Counted from the stretch's first letter, positions 17,793 to 28,432 are shown. The stretch: DNA of 64,000 bases from Chryseobacterium sp. R2A-55 (GCF_021401085.1 NZ_JACBFP010000007.1:62001-126000); one strand, 5' to 3'. Notes: generated from the sequence alone by a model not told the origin. Made by a program: numbers and translations.

Positions 17793-20177
17793 TTAGAAAC
17801 TGTATTTAATATTTAAAATAATATTTCTCCCCATCTCATAAGAGAAAAACCGCATCCGGTTCAGATAGTCTTTGTAATTCAGATTAAAAAGATTGGTGAT
17901 TTTCACACCTGCTGAAAAATTTTTGCCAAAATCAATCCCGGTTTGGATGCTCCATAAAGAATAAGTCGGCGGTGGTGTGGATAAGTCTAATATTTTTTCC
18001 ACTTCTACCCCATTTTCATAAATCTGGATGGACGGATTATAGTCGGGAAATCTTGATTGATGAAGGAAAGTCTGATTTTCCACCTTAAAATAGAAATTTT
18101 GCCATTCCGCTTTCGAAAACTCCAAACTATTGGCAAAATTCGGCGGAAGCATCAGAATCAACGGTTGGTCATTCGTCAAATCCTGACCATAAACATAAGA
18201 GAATCTTCCTTTATAAGAGAAGTTGGAACTTAATTTCAAATTTGCATCCACATCGAGTCCATACATTTTCGCGTCAATTTGCTGATAACTCCAAACCGGG
18301 TAAACGCCCCGAATCGTGTTCTGAATCCCAGTTGGCACCTCGGTGATGAAATTTTTCGTCAAAAACAGATAAGGATTTACAGAAATCTGCAGACCATCCA
18401 GCACATTGAGTTTTGAATCGATATACATATTGAATTGGTTTCCGTCCTCATTTTTCATGCCCAAATGTCCCACTTCGATAATGGCTGCAGAATGGTGAAG
18501 TCCATCTGCGAAAAGTTCAGCAATATTTGGAGTTCTACCCACTTTCGCATAATTAAATTTCAGATCAAATGCACTTGAAGGTTTATATTGAAATCCTGCA
18601 TTGAACGAAAGATTTTTGTAGGTCAACACCGGATTGGTGAAAACTCGGTTTCCATCGGTCTTTACATAGAACTGGGAATAATTTTCTGAAAAAAGATTTT
18701 CCCAGGTATTTTGGTCATACCATTTTTTTACATTGTATCTGGTTGCATCATATCGAAGGCCTGCTTCAACACTAAATTTCGGAGTGAATTTATATTTCAG
18801 AACAGAATAAACTCCGCCAGAATATTTGGAATAATTCGGCACCAATCTTCTCGCCTGCGTTTCAGGGGTGGAATAATTGTATTGGTAAACCAAGTCAATC
18901 CCGGTTTCCAGATTCCAGAACTGCCTTTCAATTAAATCGTTGATATTGAATTGATTGGTAAACAATTCCAGATCAAGCGACGGAATGCGGGCAAGTTCGC
19001 CGCGGCGCACATCAAACTCCTTCCTGTGATTGTATTGGAAACTGTAATCCACCGAAATTTTCCCAAAATCTTTAAACCTCCTGAAAGCAGAAATCTTTGC
19101 CAAATGATGCTGCACATCCTGTTTCGGAGTATCTATCGAATAAGAGAAATCCCGCCGGTAAATAGGAATATCCATCGTCAAAGCTTTATAGAAATCCTCG
19201 AGATTTCCCAAATCCGAACCTCGGTAAATCCCAATTTGTTGATTGGTCAGGCTGTAATCAAAAGAAATTCCCTGAAGAAAAGTATTGTGCTGCAAAGTGA
19301 AATTAAATGAATTCGCCTGCAATCCGGTATTCATCAGATTGTAATCCGGCGTGTTCAGATCACCCCATTTTTTAAAACCTCCATTCGTTTTCACGGCCCA
19401 TCCGTTTTCCCAGGTTTTCAAGAGATTCAAGTCGAAACCTATTCCGCGACCGTTTGAAATTCCGGAAAGATTCGCCGCACCTTTCAAGGTATCTTTTTTA
19501 GGAAAAAACTCGGGCTCCATCACCACTACTCCGCCAATTGCGTCGCTTCCGTATTTCAAAGCAGACGCTCCTTTGATCACGTCGATATGTTCAAAATTGT
19601 TGATATCCACATTCGGAGCATGTTCCACTCCCCATTCCTGTTCCGCCATTTTCACCCCGTTGTTGATGATGGGAACCCTACTTCCATAAAGTCCATGAAT
19701 AATGGGTTTCGAAATATTATTTCCCGTTTTCAGTGCGCCGACTCCCGAAATATTAGACAGCACATTCCCTAAATTTTCGGTGAAATTTCTGGCGATCGTC
19801 TCCTGATCCAGAGTTTTCAGAATCATAGACGCATTGGTTTTATGCACGCGGTGAAAGGTGATGGTTTCGATTTCTTCAATATGGTGTTCCAAATTAATGG
19901 TGATTTCCAAATCTTTGTCCACTACCAAATTTTCTGTAAAAGTCGAGCAGTCTGGATGATTTGCAGTTAAAATATAGCTTCCTTTTTTTATATTTTTAAA
20001 AGAAAATTTTCCGTTTTCATCAGAAATTGCAGTGTTGTTTCCAATTTTTATGGAAGCTTGAGCCAAAGGAACTTTGTCATGAAAATCAATGATTTTTCCC
20101 TTGATATGATAATTGTTTTGGGCATTAAAGAAAGCGAGCCCGAAAAAGACCAGAATTATATTCAGATTAAATTTCAT
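17793..20177 (-). CDS. TonB-dependent outer membrane receptor, ZnuD-like (probable metal uptake)
   Basis: Start set at the ATG at 20177 (MKFNLNIILVFFGLAFFNAQ, a signal peptide), giving 794 residues. A carboxypeptidase-D-like regulatory domain follows (about 25-105; IKGKIIDFHDKVPLAQASI). Then comes the plug (about 120-230; GNVLSNISGVGALKTG, VIKGASALKYGSDAIGG), and a 22-strand barrel ending NIILNIKYSF with terminal Phe. The stretch NIAELFADGLHHSAAIIEVG resembles the His-bearing segment of ZnuD-type zinc receptors, and MAEQEWGVEHAPNVDI follows the plug's start. Together with the Cys/His-rich small protein upstream, this favours zinc or copper rather than siderophore uptake. Ligand is inferred. 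Confidence 0.85.
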   Translation of the reverse strand: MKFNLNIILVFFGLAFFNAQNNYHIKGKIIDFHDKVPLAQASIKIGNNTAISDENGKFSFKNIKKGSYILTANHPDCSTFTENLVVDKDLEITINLEHHIEEIETITFHRVHKTNASMILKTLDQETIARNFTENLGNVLSNISGVGALKTGNNISKPIIHGLYGSRVPIINNGVKMAEQEWGVEHAPNVDINNFEHIDVIKGASALKYGSDAIGGVVVMEPEFFPKKDTLKGAANLSGISNGRGIGFDLNLLKTWENGWAVKTNGGFKKWGDLNTPDYNLMNTGLQANSFNFTLQHNTFLQGISFDYSLTNQQIGIYRGSDLGNLEDFYKALTMDIPIYRRDFSYSIDTPKQDVQHHLAKISAFRRFKDFGKISVDYSFQYNHRKEFDVRRGELARIPSLDLELFTNQFNINDLIERQFWNLETGIDLVYQYNYSTPETQARRLVPNYSKYSGGVYSVLKYKFTPKFSVEAGLRYDATRYNVKKWYDQNTWENLFSENYSQFYVKTDGNRVFTNPVLTYKNLSFNAGFQYKPSSAFDLKFNYAKVGRTPNIAELFADGLHHSAAIIEVGHLGMKNEDGNQFNMYIDSKLNVLDGLQISVNPYLFLTKNFITEVPTGIQNTIRGVYPVWSYQQIDAKMYGLDVDANLKLSSNFSYKGRFSYVYGQDLTNDQPLILMLPPNFANSLEFSKAEWQNFYFKVENQTFLHQSRFPDYNPSIQIYENGVEVEKILDLSTPPPTYSLWSIQTGIDFGKNFSAGVKITNLFNLNYKDYLNRMRFFSYEMGRNIILNIKYSF

Positions 20178-20288
20178 TAAGATTAAATTTTGAATTAATG
20201 ATACACGAAATTGCAAAACCTTAAGAACCAAATATTAATGATTGGATTAAAAGGCTTATTACAACATTTTCATCAGAAATGTTTCGTC

Positions 20289-20645
20289 TTAAATGAAATT
20301 TGAAGGTGGACCGCGAAGCTGGAAATAGAATAGCTTAAATTTTGAAATCCACTGCTGATCATTGAAAATCCCTTCTTTTAAATCCAAAAACGTGGAGTAC
20401 TCAAAACTGAAATTTTGTGGAACCAGCGTTTTGCCACCATGGAGAAAATGACAGGAAAGACAATCTGTAAAATCTTGAGAAAGATGACTTGTGGTGAAGG
20501 TTTTTTCGGTTTTTTGAAAATGAAAATCCTTAAAAACCTCACCACTTCCGTGATGGTGAAAATTTTGAGAAAACAGGGCCACAAAAAGATAAACCCCTGC
20601 AAAAAGGGTCGAAAGCACTTTTCGAAAAGCCTGATTTCTTAACAC
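20289..20645 (-). CDS. Small Cys/His-rich membrane protein, DUF2946-like
   Basis: A 118-residue protein with one N-terminal hydrophobic segment (about 8-27, LSTLFAGVYLFVALFS). Next come FHHHGSG and a second cluster, DCLSCHFLHG, that is CxxCH plus another His, a plausible metal site. The C-terminus ends LRGPPSNFI. This order (membrane segment, His, Cys-x-x-Cys, a closing R-x-P-P) is like the DUF2946 proteins that accompany copper or other metal TonB receptors in Proteobacteria; the match is by pattern, not by search. It lies 111 bases upstream of the ZnuD-like receptor, same strand, so the two probably share regulation. The opposite-strand frame at 20415-20642 is a shadow. Confidence 0.7.
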   Translation of the reverse strand: MLRNQAFRKVLSTLFAGVYLFVALFSQNFHHHGSGEVFKDFHFQKTEKTFTTSHLSQDFTDCLSCHFLHGGKTLVPQNFSFEYSTFLDLKEGIFNDQQWISKFKLFYFQLRGPPSNFI

Positions 20646-20779
20646 GCTGCGAAAATACTGAAATTCCTATAATTCAAACTGCCTTTTCAAGAATTTTAAA
20701 AATTTCATCTGCCAGTTTAATTTCTAGACCCCATCTAAATCTTCGGGTTTTTCGATTCTGTTAATTGGCGGAGTTTTCG

Positions 20780-20787
20780 TAAATTTG
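20780..20787 (+). promoter_or_regulatory. Putative -7 promoter box for pfkA
   Basis: TAAATTTG matches TAnnTTTG exactly and lies 17 bases before the ATG at 20805. It overlaps an in-frame GTG at 20787, which argues that translation starts at 20805 and not at that GTG. Confidence 0.45.
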
Positions 20788-20804
20788 TGCTGAAATTTTC
20801 ATAT

Positions 20805-21791
20805 ATGTCAGAAAGTTTGATCAGCAAGATTGGCGTATTGACTTCCGGTGGTGATTCACCCGGAATGAACGCTGCAATCCGAGCGGTAGTTAGAACCGCA
20901 TGCCACTTCAATATAGAGTGTTACGGAATCCGGGAAGGTTACAACGGATTAATCCATGACGATTTCACAAGAATGGGAGCCAGATCGGTGAAAAACATCA
21001 TTACCGCAGGTGGAACCATTTTGAAATCTGCCCGTTCATTGGAATTCAAAACCACAGAAGGTAGAAAAAAAGCATATGAAAACCTGGAAAAGCGGGGAAT
21101 CGACGCTTTGGTCTGCATTGGTGGAGACGGTACTTTCAGAGGCGCCAATATTTTCAGCGATGAATACGGAATCAGGGTCATCGGTGTTCCGGGAACCATT
21201 GACAACGATATTTTCGGGACCGATAATACGATTGGTTATGATACCGCTCTGAATACTGCAATGGACGCGATCGACAAGATTCGTGATACCGCCACTTCCC
21301 ACAACCGTGTTTTTTTCGTGGAGGTGATGGGAAGAGACGCCGGATTTATCGCCCTGAACAGCGGCATTGCAACCGGCGCTTTAGACATCCTGATTCCAGA
21401 AAAAAAAGACAGCATCGAAGAACTTTTCGCGACTTTTGAAAAAGCCGAAAAGGCAGGCAAATCATCGAGTATTGTAGTTGTTGCAGAAGGGGAACAGCTC
21501 GGAAGCATCTATGATTTGGCAAAAGCCACGAAAAATGGTTTTCCGGAATATGATATCCGTGTGGTGGTTTTGGGACACATTCAAAGAGGTGGTTCGCCGA
21601 GCTGCGCAGACCGCGTTTTGGCGAGTCAGCTTGGTTATGGTGCGGTAATCGGTTTGATGGAAGGTAAATCCAAAGTAATGGCGGGAATGCAATCCAATAA
21701 ATTGGTGTACACTCCTATTCAGGAAGCCATCAAGAAACACAATGAAATAGACAAAAATCTTCTGACGATTGCGGAGATTTTGGCGATTTAA
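20805..21791 (+). CDS. pfkA: ATP-dependent 6-phosphofructokinase
   Basis: Start taken at the ATG at 20805, giving 328 residues, about the family length. The enzyme phosphorylates fructose 6-phosphate to fructose 1,6-bisphosphate. The motifs are complete: ATP site GVLTSGGDSPGMNAAIRAVV and CIGGDGTFRGA, the catalytic loop GTIDNDIFGTDNTIGYDTA, the sugar-phosphate segment EVMGRDAGFIAL, and HIQRGGSPSCADR. Gly in the GGDGT context points to use of ATP rather than pyrophosphate. It is followed 52 bases later by gap, placing two glycolytic genes together. Confidence 0.97.
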   Translation: MSESLISKIGVLTSGGDSPGMNAAIRAVVRTACHFNIECYGIREGYNGLIHDDFTRMGARSVKNIITAGGTILKSARSLEFKTTEGRKKAYENLEKRGIDALVCIGGDGTFRGANIFSDEYGIRVIGVPGTIDNDIFGTDNTIGYDTALNTAMDAIDKIRDTATSHNRVFFVEVMGRDAGFIALNSGIATGALDILIPEKKDSIEELFATFEKAEKAGKSSSIVVVAEGEQLGSIYDLAKATKNGFPEYDIRVVVLGHIQRGGSPSCADRVLASQLGYGAVIGLMEGKSKVMAGMQSNKLVYTPIQEAIKKHNEIDKNLLTIAEILAI

Positions 21792-21828
21792 TTTTCACAA
21801 TGATTAAAAGAACTAACTATAAATTTAA

Positions 21829-22848
<1,020 letters not shown>

Positions 22849-22881
22849 TGGACTATAATTAATCAGCATAGAGCAATATGA

Positions 22882-22906
22882 AACCTTCCGATTGGGAGGT
22901 TTTTTT
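22882..22906 (+). terminator. Rho-independent terminator of gap
   Basis: The stem AACCTTCC (22882-22889) pairs with GGGAGGTT (22894-22901) with one wobble, and a T run continues to 22906. It lies 33 bases after the gap stop. Confidence 0.85.
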
Positions 22907-22934
22907 GTGGAATACATTTAGCTTCATTAAAATC

Positions 22935-23453
22935 ATGAAAACCATTTTCACCATAGGTCACTCCACACATCCTTTTGAAGAATTTTTAGAAATGCTGAAA
23001 TCCTTTGAAATAGAGCTTTTGGCAGATATCAGAAGACATCCTGGTTCCAAAAAATATCCGCAATTCAAAAAAGAATCTTTACAGATAACTTTACCCGAAA
23101 ACGCAATTGAATACCTGCATTTTGAAGATTTGGGCGGAAGAAGAAAAGTGCAGCCACATTCGAAAAATACCGCTTGGAGACTCGATGCCTTCAAAGGTTA
23201 TGCCGATTACATGGAAACCGCAAGTTTTAAAAAAGCAGTCAAAGAATTGGAAAAAATCGCCATCCAAAAAAGGGTTTGCTGCATGTGTTCAGAGGCGGTT
23301 TGGTGGAGTTGCCACCGTTCGCTGGTTTCCGATTACCTGAAAAACGAGGGTTGGAATGTGCAGCATATTATGGGAATTGGGAAAAGCACGGAACATCCTT
23401 TTACGAAACCGGCGCGAATCGAAGACGGAAAACTAGTTTATATTCAGATTTAA
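22935..23453 (+). CDS. DUF488 family protein
   Basis: Start set at the ATG at 22935 (MKTIFTIGHSTHPFEEF), because the longer frame would read through the gap terminator. The 172-residue product has the family marks: TIGHSTH at the N-terminus, LLADIRRHPGSKKYPQF, and the Cys-rich CCMCSEAVWWSCHRSLVSDYL, where Cys and His residues may bind metal or act in chemistry. DUF488 proteins are widespread and lack a settled function. It is cytoplasmic and monocistronic, just after gap and convergent with a GH13 gene. Confidence 0.88.
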   Translation: MKTIFTIGHSTHPFEEFLEMLKSFEIELLADIRRHPGSKKYPQFKKESLQITLPENAIEYLHFEDLGGRRKVQPHSKNTAWRLDAFKGYADYMETASFKKAVKELEKIAIQKRVCCMCSEAVWWSCHRSLVSDYLKNEGWNVQHIMGIGKSTEHPFTKPARIEDGKLVYIQI

Positions 23454-23460
23454 CCCAAAA

Positions 23461-23488
23461 GAAAAACGGCCCGCAAACACGAGCCGTT
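23461..23488 (-). terminator. Rho-independent terminator of the secreted GH13 gene
   Basis: On the minus strand AACGGC (23488-23483) pairs with GCCGTT (23470-23465) and TTTTTC follows. It sits between convergent stops at 23453 and 23513. Confidence 0.6.
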
Positions 23489-23512
23489 CATGAGTTCAAA
23501 TTCGAGAAAGAA

Positions 23513-26350
23513 TTACTTCACGATCATTTTTGCTACGGCAACACCTTTGTCCGATTTCAGTTGAATCAGATAAGTCCCTGAAGTCAATCCGTTGACGGAG
23601 ACTTCCTGGTCACCATTGGAATGCTTGGTTTTCACTGTTTTCACCTCCTTTCCGGAAAGGTCATAAATTGCCAAAGTTCCATGATCTGCATTGGTATAGC
23701 GAAGACTTGCGACTCCATTGATCACCGGGTTTTGAGTGACGGTTAAAGTCACTGCGTTTTTAACGGCCGCATTTTCGTTCGTGGACAAAGCAGCTCCATC
23801 ACCAAAGATTCTGAAACCACCAGCTTCAATCGTGATCGGAGCAGCGGTGTCTGATACAAATATAGAGGTATTATCCATCAGATTAATCCAGTTGATGTTT
23901 CCCATCGGAAAATTCGGAACGATATTCTGCGTAGAGGTCGTGAAATTGGCCAAAATTACTACATTCTTCAATGCAGTTGGTGCAGAATTATTGGTAATGA
24001 AAATTCTCGGCATGAGGTTACCGGATTCCACAGTGAAGTTCTTAGTCCCGAAAACGGCAGGATTTGCCAAACGGATTTCCAGGATTTTCGCCCAGGTGTC
24101 GTAAACAGATTTTCTTGCGGCATCGGTATCGTAACTCAATGCAAATGCAGAAGGTTTTGGATCAAGTTTACAGTTAGGACTTACCGTAGTTCCATCTGAA
24201 CAAAGGTTGATGCTCTTATCAAATCCCAGTTCTGCAAACTGCCAAATCATTTTCGGTCCCGGAACAGTGAGGGAAACTGCTGCGAGCGATTTCTGTCTTT
24301 GCAATGCAGCTGAAAGCGTGTTTGCGCCGGAAGCTCCGTAAGTCAGGTTTTTGTACATGATTCGTTCTTCATCATGACTTTCAGGATAACTTAAAGCCCT
24401 CAAATCAGTGAATCCGTGCGCACTGTATTTCACCCTGTTGAAATTGCTTCCTGTGGCGAATCCCATGGTATTCTGGTTATAAGGATCGGTTTCTTTATCC
24501 CACATCATCACGCCTTTTCCTTCTGAAACCCTGTAGTTGGCCCACTGTGCTTCCTCAGAATCCGTACCCAAATGTTCAAAAATAATGTAGGATGTAGGAT
24601 CCCAATTCCATTGATAATCAGCATATCCTTTTAAAATATTCACCCGGTCCTGCTGATAAGCGTTGGTACAGGTTTCGTCGGTATTGGTGCAAGCTTGGGT
24701 AAATCCTTTGGTCAAATCCCACCGGAAACCATCTATTTTGTATTCCTTGATCCACTGTTCCAGAACACGGTTTACATAATATTTGGTATCTGGTGAAGAA
24801 TGGTTAAAGTCATTAAAAACACTGTAGGTATGTTTTGCCACGGTATTAAAATAGGGGTTGCTCGGTGAAGGGTCGCCATATCCGTCACCATCCGGATCCA
24901 CACACCACATTCTCTCGATCGGACTTCTTCCGGTGGCATGATTCAGTGCGATATCTAAAATCACTGCAATTCCATTTTGGTGGCAAGTATCGATAAATTC
25001 CTTGAATTTTTCTGGAGTTCCATAGGCTTTATCCAATGCATAATGAAAACCAGTATTGTATCCCCATGAACTGTTCCCATCAAATTCCATGACCGGCATT
25101 AATTCCACAGCATTGATTTTCAACGACTTTAAATAAGGTACCTTATCTATCATCGATTGCCAATTTTGCTGAGAGGTGAAATCCCTGACCAAAAGTTCAT
25201 AGACCATCAAATTCTCTTTTGCCGGTTTTGTGAAGTTGGTCACCGTCCAGTTATAGGCTGGCTTAGCAGTCTGAATCATAGAAACTTCAAAATCTTGACC
25301 CACCGGATATGGAGGAAGATTCGGAAAGGTATTTGGTGAAATATACTGATCGTCATACGGCGACAAAACCATTGGCGAATACGGATCTGCTACTTTGATT
25401 CCATCTGCCGTTCTGTATTGGAAGGTATAAACTTGTTGCGGAGTGAGTCCTGTAATTTCAATCCAGTAAAGGTTGGTATTGGCGGTATCGCGGTTCATCA
25501 GATAATTTCCACTTACCGTCCAGTTGTTGAAACTTCCAATTACGTGCACATAAGGTTTTCCCGGAGCATAAAGCGCCAAACCAACTTTGGTGGGATCTGC
25601 AGGATCATAGCTGATTCCCTGTCTCATATAAGCCGGAATCGGTGCGCTTGGAACCGGCGCTGCTACATTCACGGTGAAAGATTTGGTCACCGTCGAGGCA
25701 TCCACCGGATTCGTAGCCACCACATCCACAGTTGCATCCTGAGTCACCGTGTAGTTATAATTCAAACTTGTGGAAGGTGATGAACTTGTGTAAACAGGAT
25801 TTCCGTTAGATTTCACCACATAGTTTGCAGCAAGTGAAGCCGTTCCCGTAATATTCAGCACGGTACCGGAACTCACCACATTCACACTTCCTGCAAGAGG
25901 ATTGGTGAGCGTAAACTGAAATTTCCCAACATTGACAATGATGTCCTGAGATTGCACGGAACCGTTGAGCGTTTTAACCAAAAATCCAATTTTTGTCAAG
26001 GGATTCGGACGGTTTCCGTAGAATGATTTCACGGTGTTCATTGTGAAAGTATAAGTTCCGGTACCTCCTGAGCTAGAAACATAGGTCAGTTTGTTGGCCG
26101 GATTGGAAGCGTTCCAGGTTCCGTTCGTCGGACAATCCATACTGGTGTTTGTGGTATCAAAGGACCACGCCCAAAGATATAACGCATGAGAACTTGCAAC
26201 GCCATAAGCATTTTCATTCAATGTGAAAGTGATGGTAATCGCTTCAGTTTCATCAAAACTTGGCGGGTTGATGGAAGAAGTAACCGTAGTCTGTCCAATT
26301 GCAAGAAAAGGAATCAACCAGGCCAAAACCAAAGTATAAAAATATTTCAT
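23513..26350 (-). CDS. T9SS-secreted GH13 alpha-amylase family enzyme
   Basis: A 945-residue multidomain enzyme. A signal peptide (to about residue 19, LAIGQ) is followed by beta-sandwich domains to about 235, then a CBM48/isoamylase-type N-domain (about 240-330; YVHVIGSFNNWTVSG). The GH13 barrel follows: AVILDIALNHATG (region I), GFRWDLTKGF with nucleophile Asp545, IIFEHLG with acid/base Glu592, and ESHDEER with Asp660. After the C-domain, the last 75 residues form a T9SS type A tail (LAIYDLSGKEVKTV, GTYLIQLKSDKG). It probably breaks down alpha-glucans or branched alpha-glucans outside the cell. An Asp-rich loop (CVDPDGDGYGD) looks calcium-binding. No sus-type genes are near, and it is transcribed alone. 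Confidence 0.93.
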   Translation of the reverse strand: MKYFYTLVLAWLIPFLAIGQTTVTSSINPPSFDETEAITITFTLNENAYGVASSHALYLWAWSFDTTNTSMDCPTNGTWNASNPANKLTYVSSSGGTGTYTFTMNTVKSFYGNRPNPLTKIGFLVKTLNGSVQSQDIIVNVGKFQFTLTNPLAGSVNVVSSGTVLNITGTASLAANYVVKSNGNPVYTSSSPSTSLNYNYTVTQDATVDVVATNPVDASTVTKSFTVNVAAPVPSAPIPAYMRQGISYDPADPTKVGLALYAPGKPYVHVIGSFNNWTVSGNYLMNRDTANTNLYWIEITGLTPQQVYTFQYRTADGIKVADPYSPMVLSPYDDQYISPNTFPNLPPYPVGQDFEVSMIQTAKPAYNWTVTNFTKPAKENLMVYELLVRDFTSQQNWQSMIDKVPYLKSLKINAVELMPVMEFDGNSSWGYNTGFHYALDKAYGTPEKFKEFIDTCHQNGIAVILDIALNHATGRSPIERMWCVDPDGDGYGDPSPSNPYFNTVAKHTYSVFNDFNHSSPDTKYYVNRVLEQWIKEYKIDGFRWDLTKGFTQACTNTDETCTNAYQQDRVNILKGYADYQWNWDPTSYIIFEHLGTDSEEAQWANYRVSEGKGVMMWDKETDPYNQNTMGFATGSNFNRVKYSAHGFTDLRALSYPESHDEERIMYKNLTYGASGANTLSAALQRQKSLAAVSLTVPGPKMIWQFAELGFDKSINLCSDGTTVSPNCKLDPKPSAFALSYDTDAARKSVYDTWAKILEIRLANPAVFGTKNFTVESGNLMPRIFITNNSAPTALKNVVILANFTTSTQNIVPNFPMGNINWINLMDNTSIFVSDTAAPITIEAGGFRIFGDGAALSTNENAAVKNAVTLTVTQNPVINGVASLRYTNADHGTLAIYDLSGKEVKTVKTKHSNGDQEVSVNGLTSGTYLIQLKSDKGVAVAKMIVK

Positions 26351-26559
26351 AACATCTTAATTTATTATAAGACTGTAAAATTAGAAAAACTTAAGGACAA
26401 AATACGATTTGACCTGATTTATATCTGTCCAAAAAAAAAGGGTACATCCCCCATCATATGTTCTGTTTAAAATAAACCAAAACAACTGCCGATGAAAAAA
26501 AACAGAAATAAAACCAAAGCCAACTAAGAACTCATTATAAAAATCTTTAAATCAAACAG

Positions 26560-26588
26560 TTGAATCATTTAAAAAAATCTTAAATTTG
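26560..26588 (+). promoter_or_regulatory. Promoter of aqpZ, near-perfect Bacteroidota consensus
   Basis: TTG (26560-26562), an 18-base spacer and TAAATTTG (26581-26588) fit the TTG / TAnnTTTG promoter of Bacteroidota, whose usual spacer is about 19. The box ends 24 bases before the ATG at 26613. This is the clearest promoter in the window. The rest of 26351-26559 holds only AT-rich intergenic sequence. Confidence 0.65.
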
Positions 26589-26612
26589 AATAGAGTTAAA
26601 AACTAAACGATT

Positions 26613-27365
26613 ATGGCAAAAAAATTAATTGCTGAATTTTTCGGCACGTTTTGGTTGGTATTTGGAGGTTGTGGCGCCGCCATATTTGCTTCCCAGATTG
26701 CACCTTCCGCAGATTCCGGACAGATCGGGATTTTGCTTCTCGGCGTTGCATTGGCGTTCGGGCTTACTGTTCTCACCATGGCGTATGCGGTGGGACACAT
26801 TTCCGGCGGTCATTTTAATCCGGCGGTTTCTTTCGGATTAGCTGCAGGCGGCAGACTTCCGTGGAAAGATTTATTACCTTACGTGGTTGCCCAATGTGTC
26901 GGTGCGCTGGCTGCAGCGGCTTGTCTTTTCCTGATTCTAAAGGGCGCAAATAATGGAGAACTGGTGCAATTCCAGGGAAAAGGCGGCGAGTTTGCAACCA
27001 ATTTTTACGGGGAAGCGGTTTACTTCGGAAGGAGTTATAGCATGTTTGCAGCTTTCTTGGCAGAGACTTTATTGACTATGTTCTTCATCATCGTCATCAT
27101 GGGTGCCACAGATAAATTTGCTAACGGAAAATTTGCCGGAATCGCTATCGGGTTGTGTCTCACTTTGATCCACCTCATCTGCATCCCAATTACCAACACT
27201 TCTGTAAATCCTGCCCGTTCACTTTCTCAGGCGGTTTTCGTGGGAGGTGAGGCAATTTCTCAGCTTTGGCTGTTCTGGGTGGCCCCGATTTTAGGCGGAG
27301 TAATCGGCGGAGTAATTTACAGCAGACTTCTTCAGAGAACTCACGCAGAAGCTGCAGCAGCTTAA
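26613..27365 (+). CDS. aqpZ: Aquaporin Z (water channel)
   Basis: A 250-residue inner membrane protein with six membrane segments and two half-helices. The two NPA boxes are present: [17 protein letters not shown] in the first half and [18 protein letters not shown] in the second. The Arg after the second box and the narrow-filter context favour water rather than glycerol. A longer than usual loop ([20 protein letters not shown]) lies between segments 3 and 4. The gene is monocistronic, flanked by its own promoter and terminator. Confidence 0.95.
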   Translation: MAKKLIAEFFGTFWLVFGGCGAAIFASQIAPSADSGQIGILLLGVALAFGLTVLTMAYAVGHISGGHFNPAVSFGLAAGGRLPWKDLLPYVVAQCVGALAAAACLFLILKGANNGELVQFQGKGGEFATNFYGEAVYFGRSYSMFAAFLAETLLTMFFIIVIMGATDKFANGKFAGIAIGLCLTLIHLICIPITNTSVNPARSLSQAVFVGGEAISQLWLFWVAPILGGVIGGVIYSRLLQRTHAEAAAA

Positions 27366-27389
27366 TCTTAAATTAAAAATATCTGAAAG

Positions 27390-27419
27390 CCTTCAGAAAG
27401 ATTTTTCTGGAGGTTTTTT
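27390..27419 (+). terminator. Rho-independent terminator of aqpZ
   Basis: CCTTCAGAAA (27390-27399) pairs with TTTCTGGAGG (27404-27413) with one wobble, and T6 follows. It abuts the stop of the convergent LuxE-like gene. Confidence 0.85.
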
Positions 27420-28432
27420 CATGAAACCAGCAAAGAGCAACCGCGAATATCAGAATGGTCAATCCGCCCCAAAACCTGGAATGCATTTCCCAAAATGCCA
27501 TTTGTATGGGGTTTTTTAAAGATTTTCCCTAAATCCTGGGTTGCAATAAATGAGCAGGAATGCCTGTTCGCCAAATCAATAATATTAACCGCGCCAGTTC
27601 TTCCTTCTTCCAAAAATGAAAACGGATCTTCGGTATTCCTGATCAAAACGCGCATCCAGTTTGGACTTTCATAAATATTTTTGCCTAAAGAATAAGCCTG
27701 CGAAAGCAATTCTGTCATAGAATATTCCGAAAAAATCCGCTCGGTACCAAAACCTTTCTTGAAAATTTCCAGCAACTCGTCCTTGGTCATTTCTGATTTT
27801 CTGCCCTTCATTCCACCCGTTTCAATTACTGTTAAAGTGGACAAGTGTTTTATTGGTTTAGTGCTCGATTTCAGAAAATCCAGAAAATCGAGCAATGCGA
27901 ATGAAACACCGAACAGGATTACTTTCTTATCATTTAAAGTTTGCAGGAGTTCAAAAAGTTCAGAATGGTTGTACAGAAAATACCCATTCTCCGGCTTTCC
28001 TGATTTCTTCATCAGAAAATCAACCATATAAATCAATGAAGAATGTGAATTTTCTGAATAATTGGGCAATAAGCCCAGAAAAATAAAGTCCTCTGGATTT
28101 CCGATAAACTGTTCAAAACTCCGGTAAATACTTTCCTCATACAAAGAAAAATCTGCAATAAAATGTTTCGATCGAGTCTGAATCTGGGTTGTTCCCGAAC
28201 TTTGAAAGAAATGTTCCGTTGTAGAATTTTGGTCTAAAACCAAATGATTTTTAAACACCTCAATCGGGAGAAATGGAATTTTCTCAACCTCATCAACTTC
28301 TTTAGGATTTTTTTTCAAATAGTCACAAAACCGTCGGTAAACTTCCACGTTTTCATATTGATAACGGAAAGTTTCCAAACATGCGGCGTGGAAATCAGTT
28401 TCGGTTTTGATGTTGAAAATTGAGTTGGTCAT
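27419..28432 (-). CDS. LuxE-like acyl-protein synthetase / acyl transferase
   Basis: A 337-residue protein of the LuxE type, related to the AMP-forming ligases. HFFQSSGTTQIQTRSKHF holds the Ser/Thr/Gly-rich phosphate loop and VIETGGMKGRKSEMTKDELL is the second family block; FGTERIFSEYSMTELLSQA holds the Tyr-x-Met-Thr-Glu element typical of adenylate binding. In bioluminescence LuxE activates fatty acid and hands it to LuxC, but no luxC-like gene is here. Its start overlaps the stop of lpxH by 4 bases, so it is translated with a lipid A enzyme; a role in envelope lipid or surface glycan acylation is a fair guess, not shown. Substrate unknown. Confidence 0.8.
   Translation of the reverse strand: MTNSIFNIKTETDFHAACLETFRYQYENVEVYRRFCDYLKKNPKEVDEVEKIPFLPIEVFKNHLVLDQNSTTEHFFQSSGTTQIQTRSKHFIADFSLYEESIYRSFEQFIGNPEDFIFLGLLPNYSENSHSSLIYMVDFLMKKSGKPENGYFLYNHSELFELLQTLNDKKVILFGVSFALLDFLDFLKSSTKPIKHLSTLTVIETGGMKGRKSEMTKDELLEIFKKGFGTERIFSEYSMTELLSQAYSLGKNIYESPNWMRVLIRNTEDPFSFLEEGRTGAVNIIDLANRHSCSFIATQDLGKIFKKPHTNGILGNAFQVLGRIDHSDIRGCSLLVS

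Noticed and set aside
20415-20642. Plus-strand frame opposite the DUF2946-like gene
   Set aside because: Very basic, no signal or motif; the minus frame has a membrane helix, Cys/His clusters and operon position.
26351-26559. Tiny frame MKKNRNKTKAN before aqpZ
   Set aside because: Eleven codons, upstream of the aqpZ promoter, no support as a gene.
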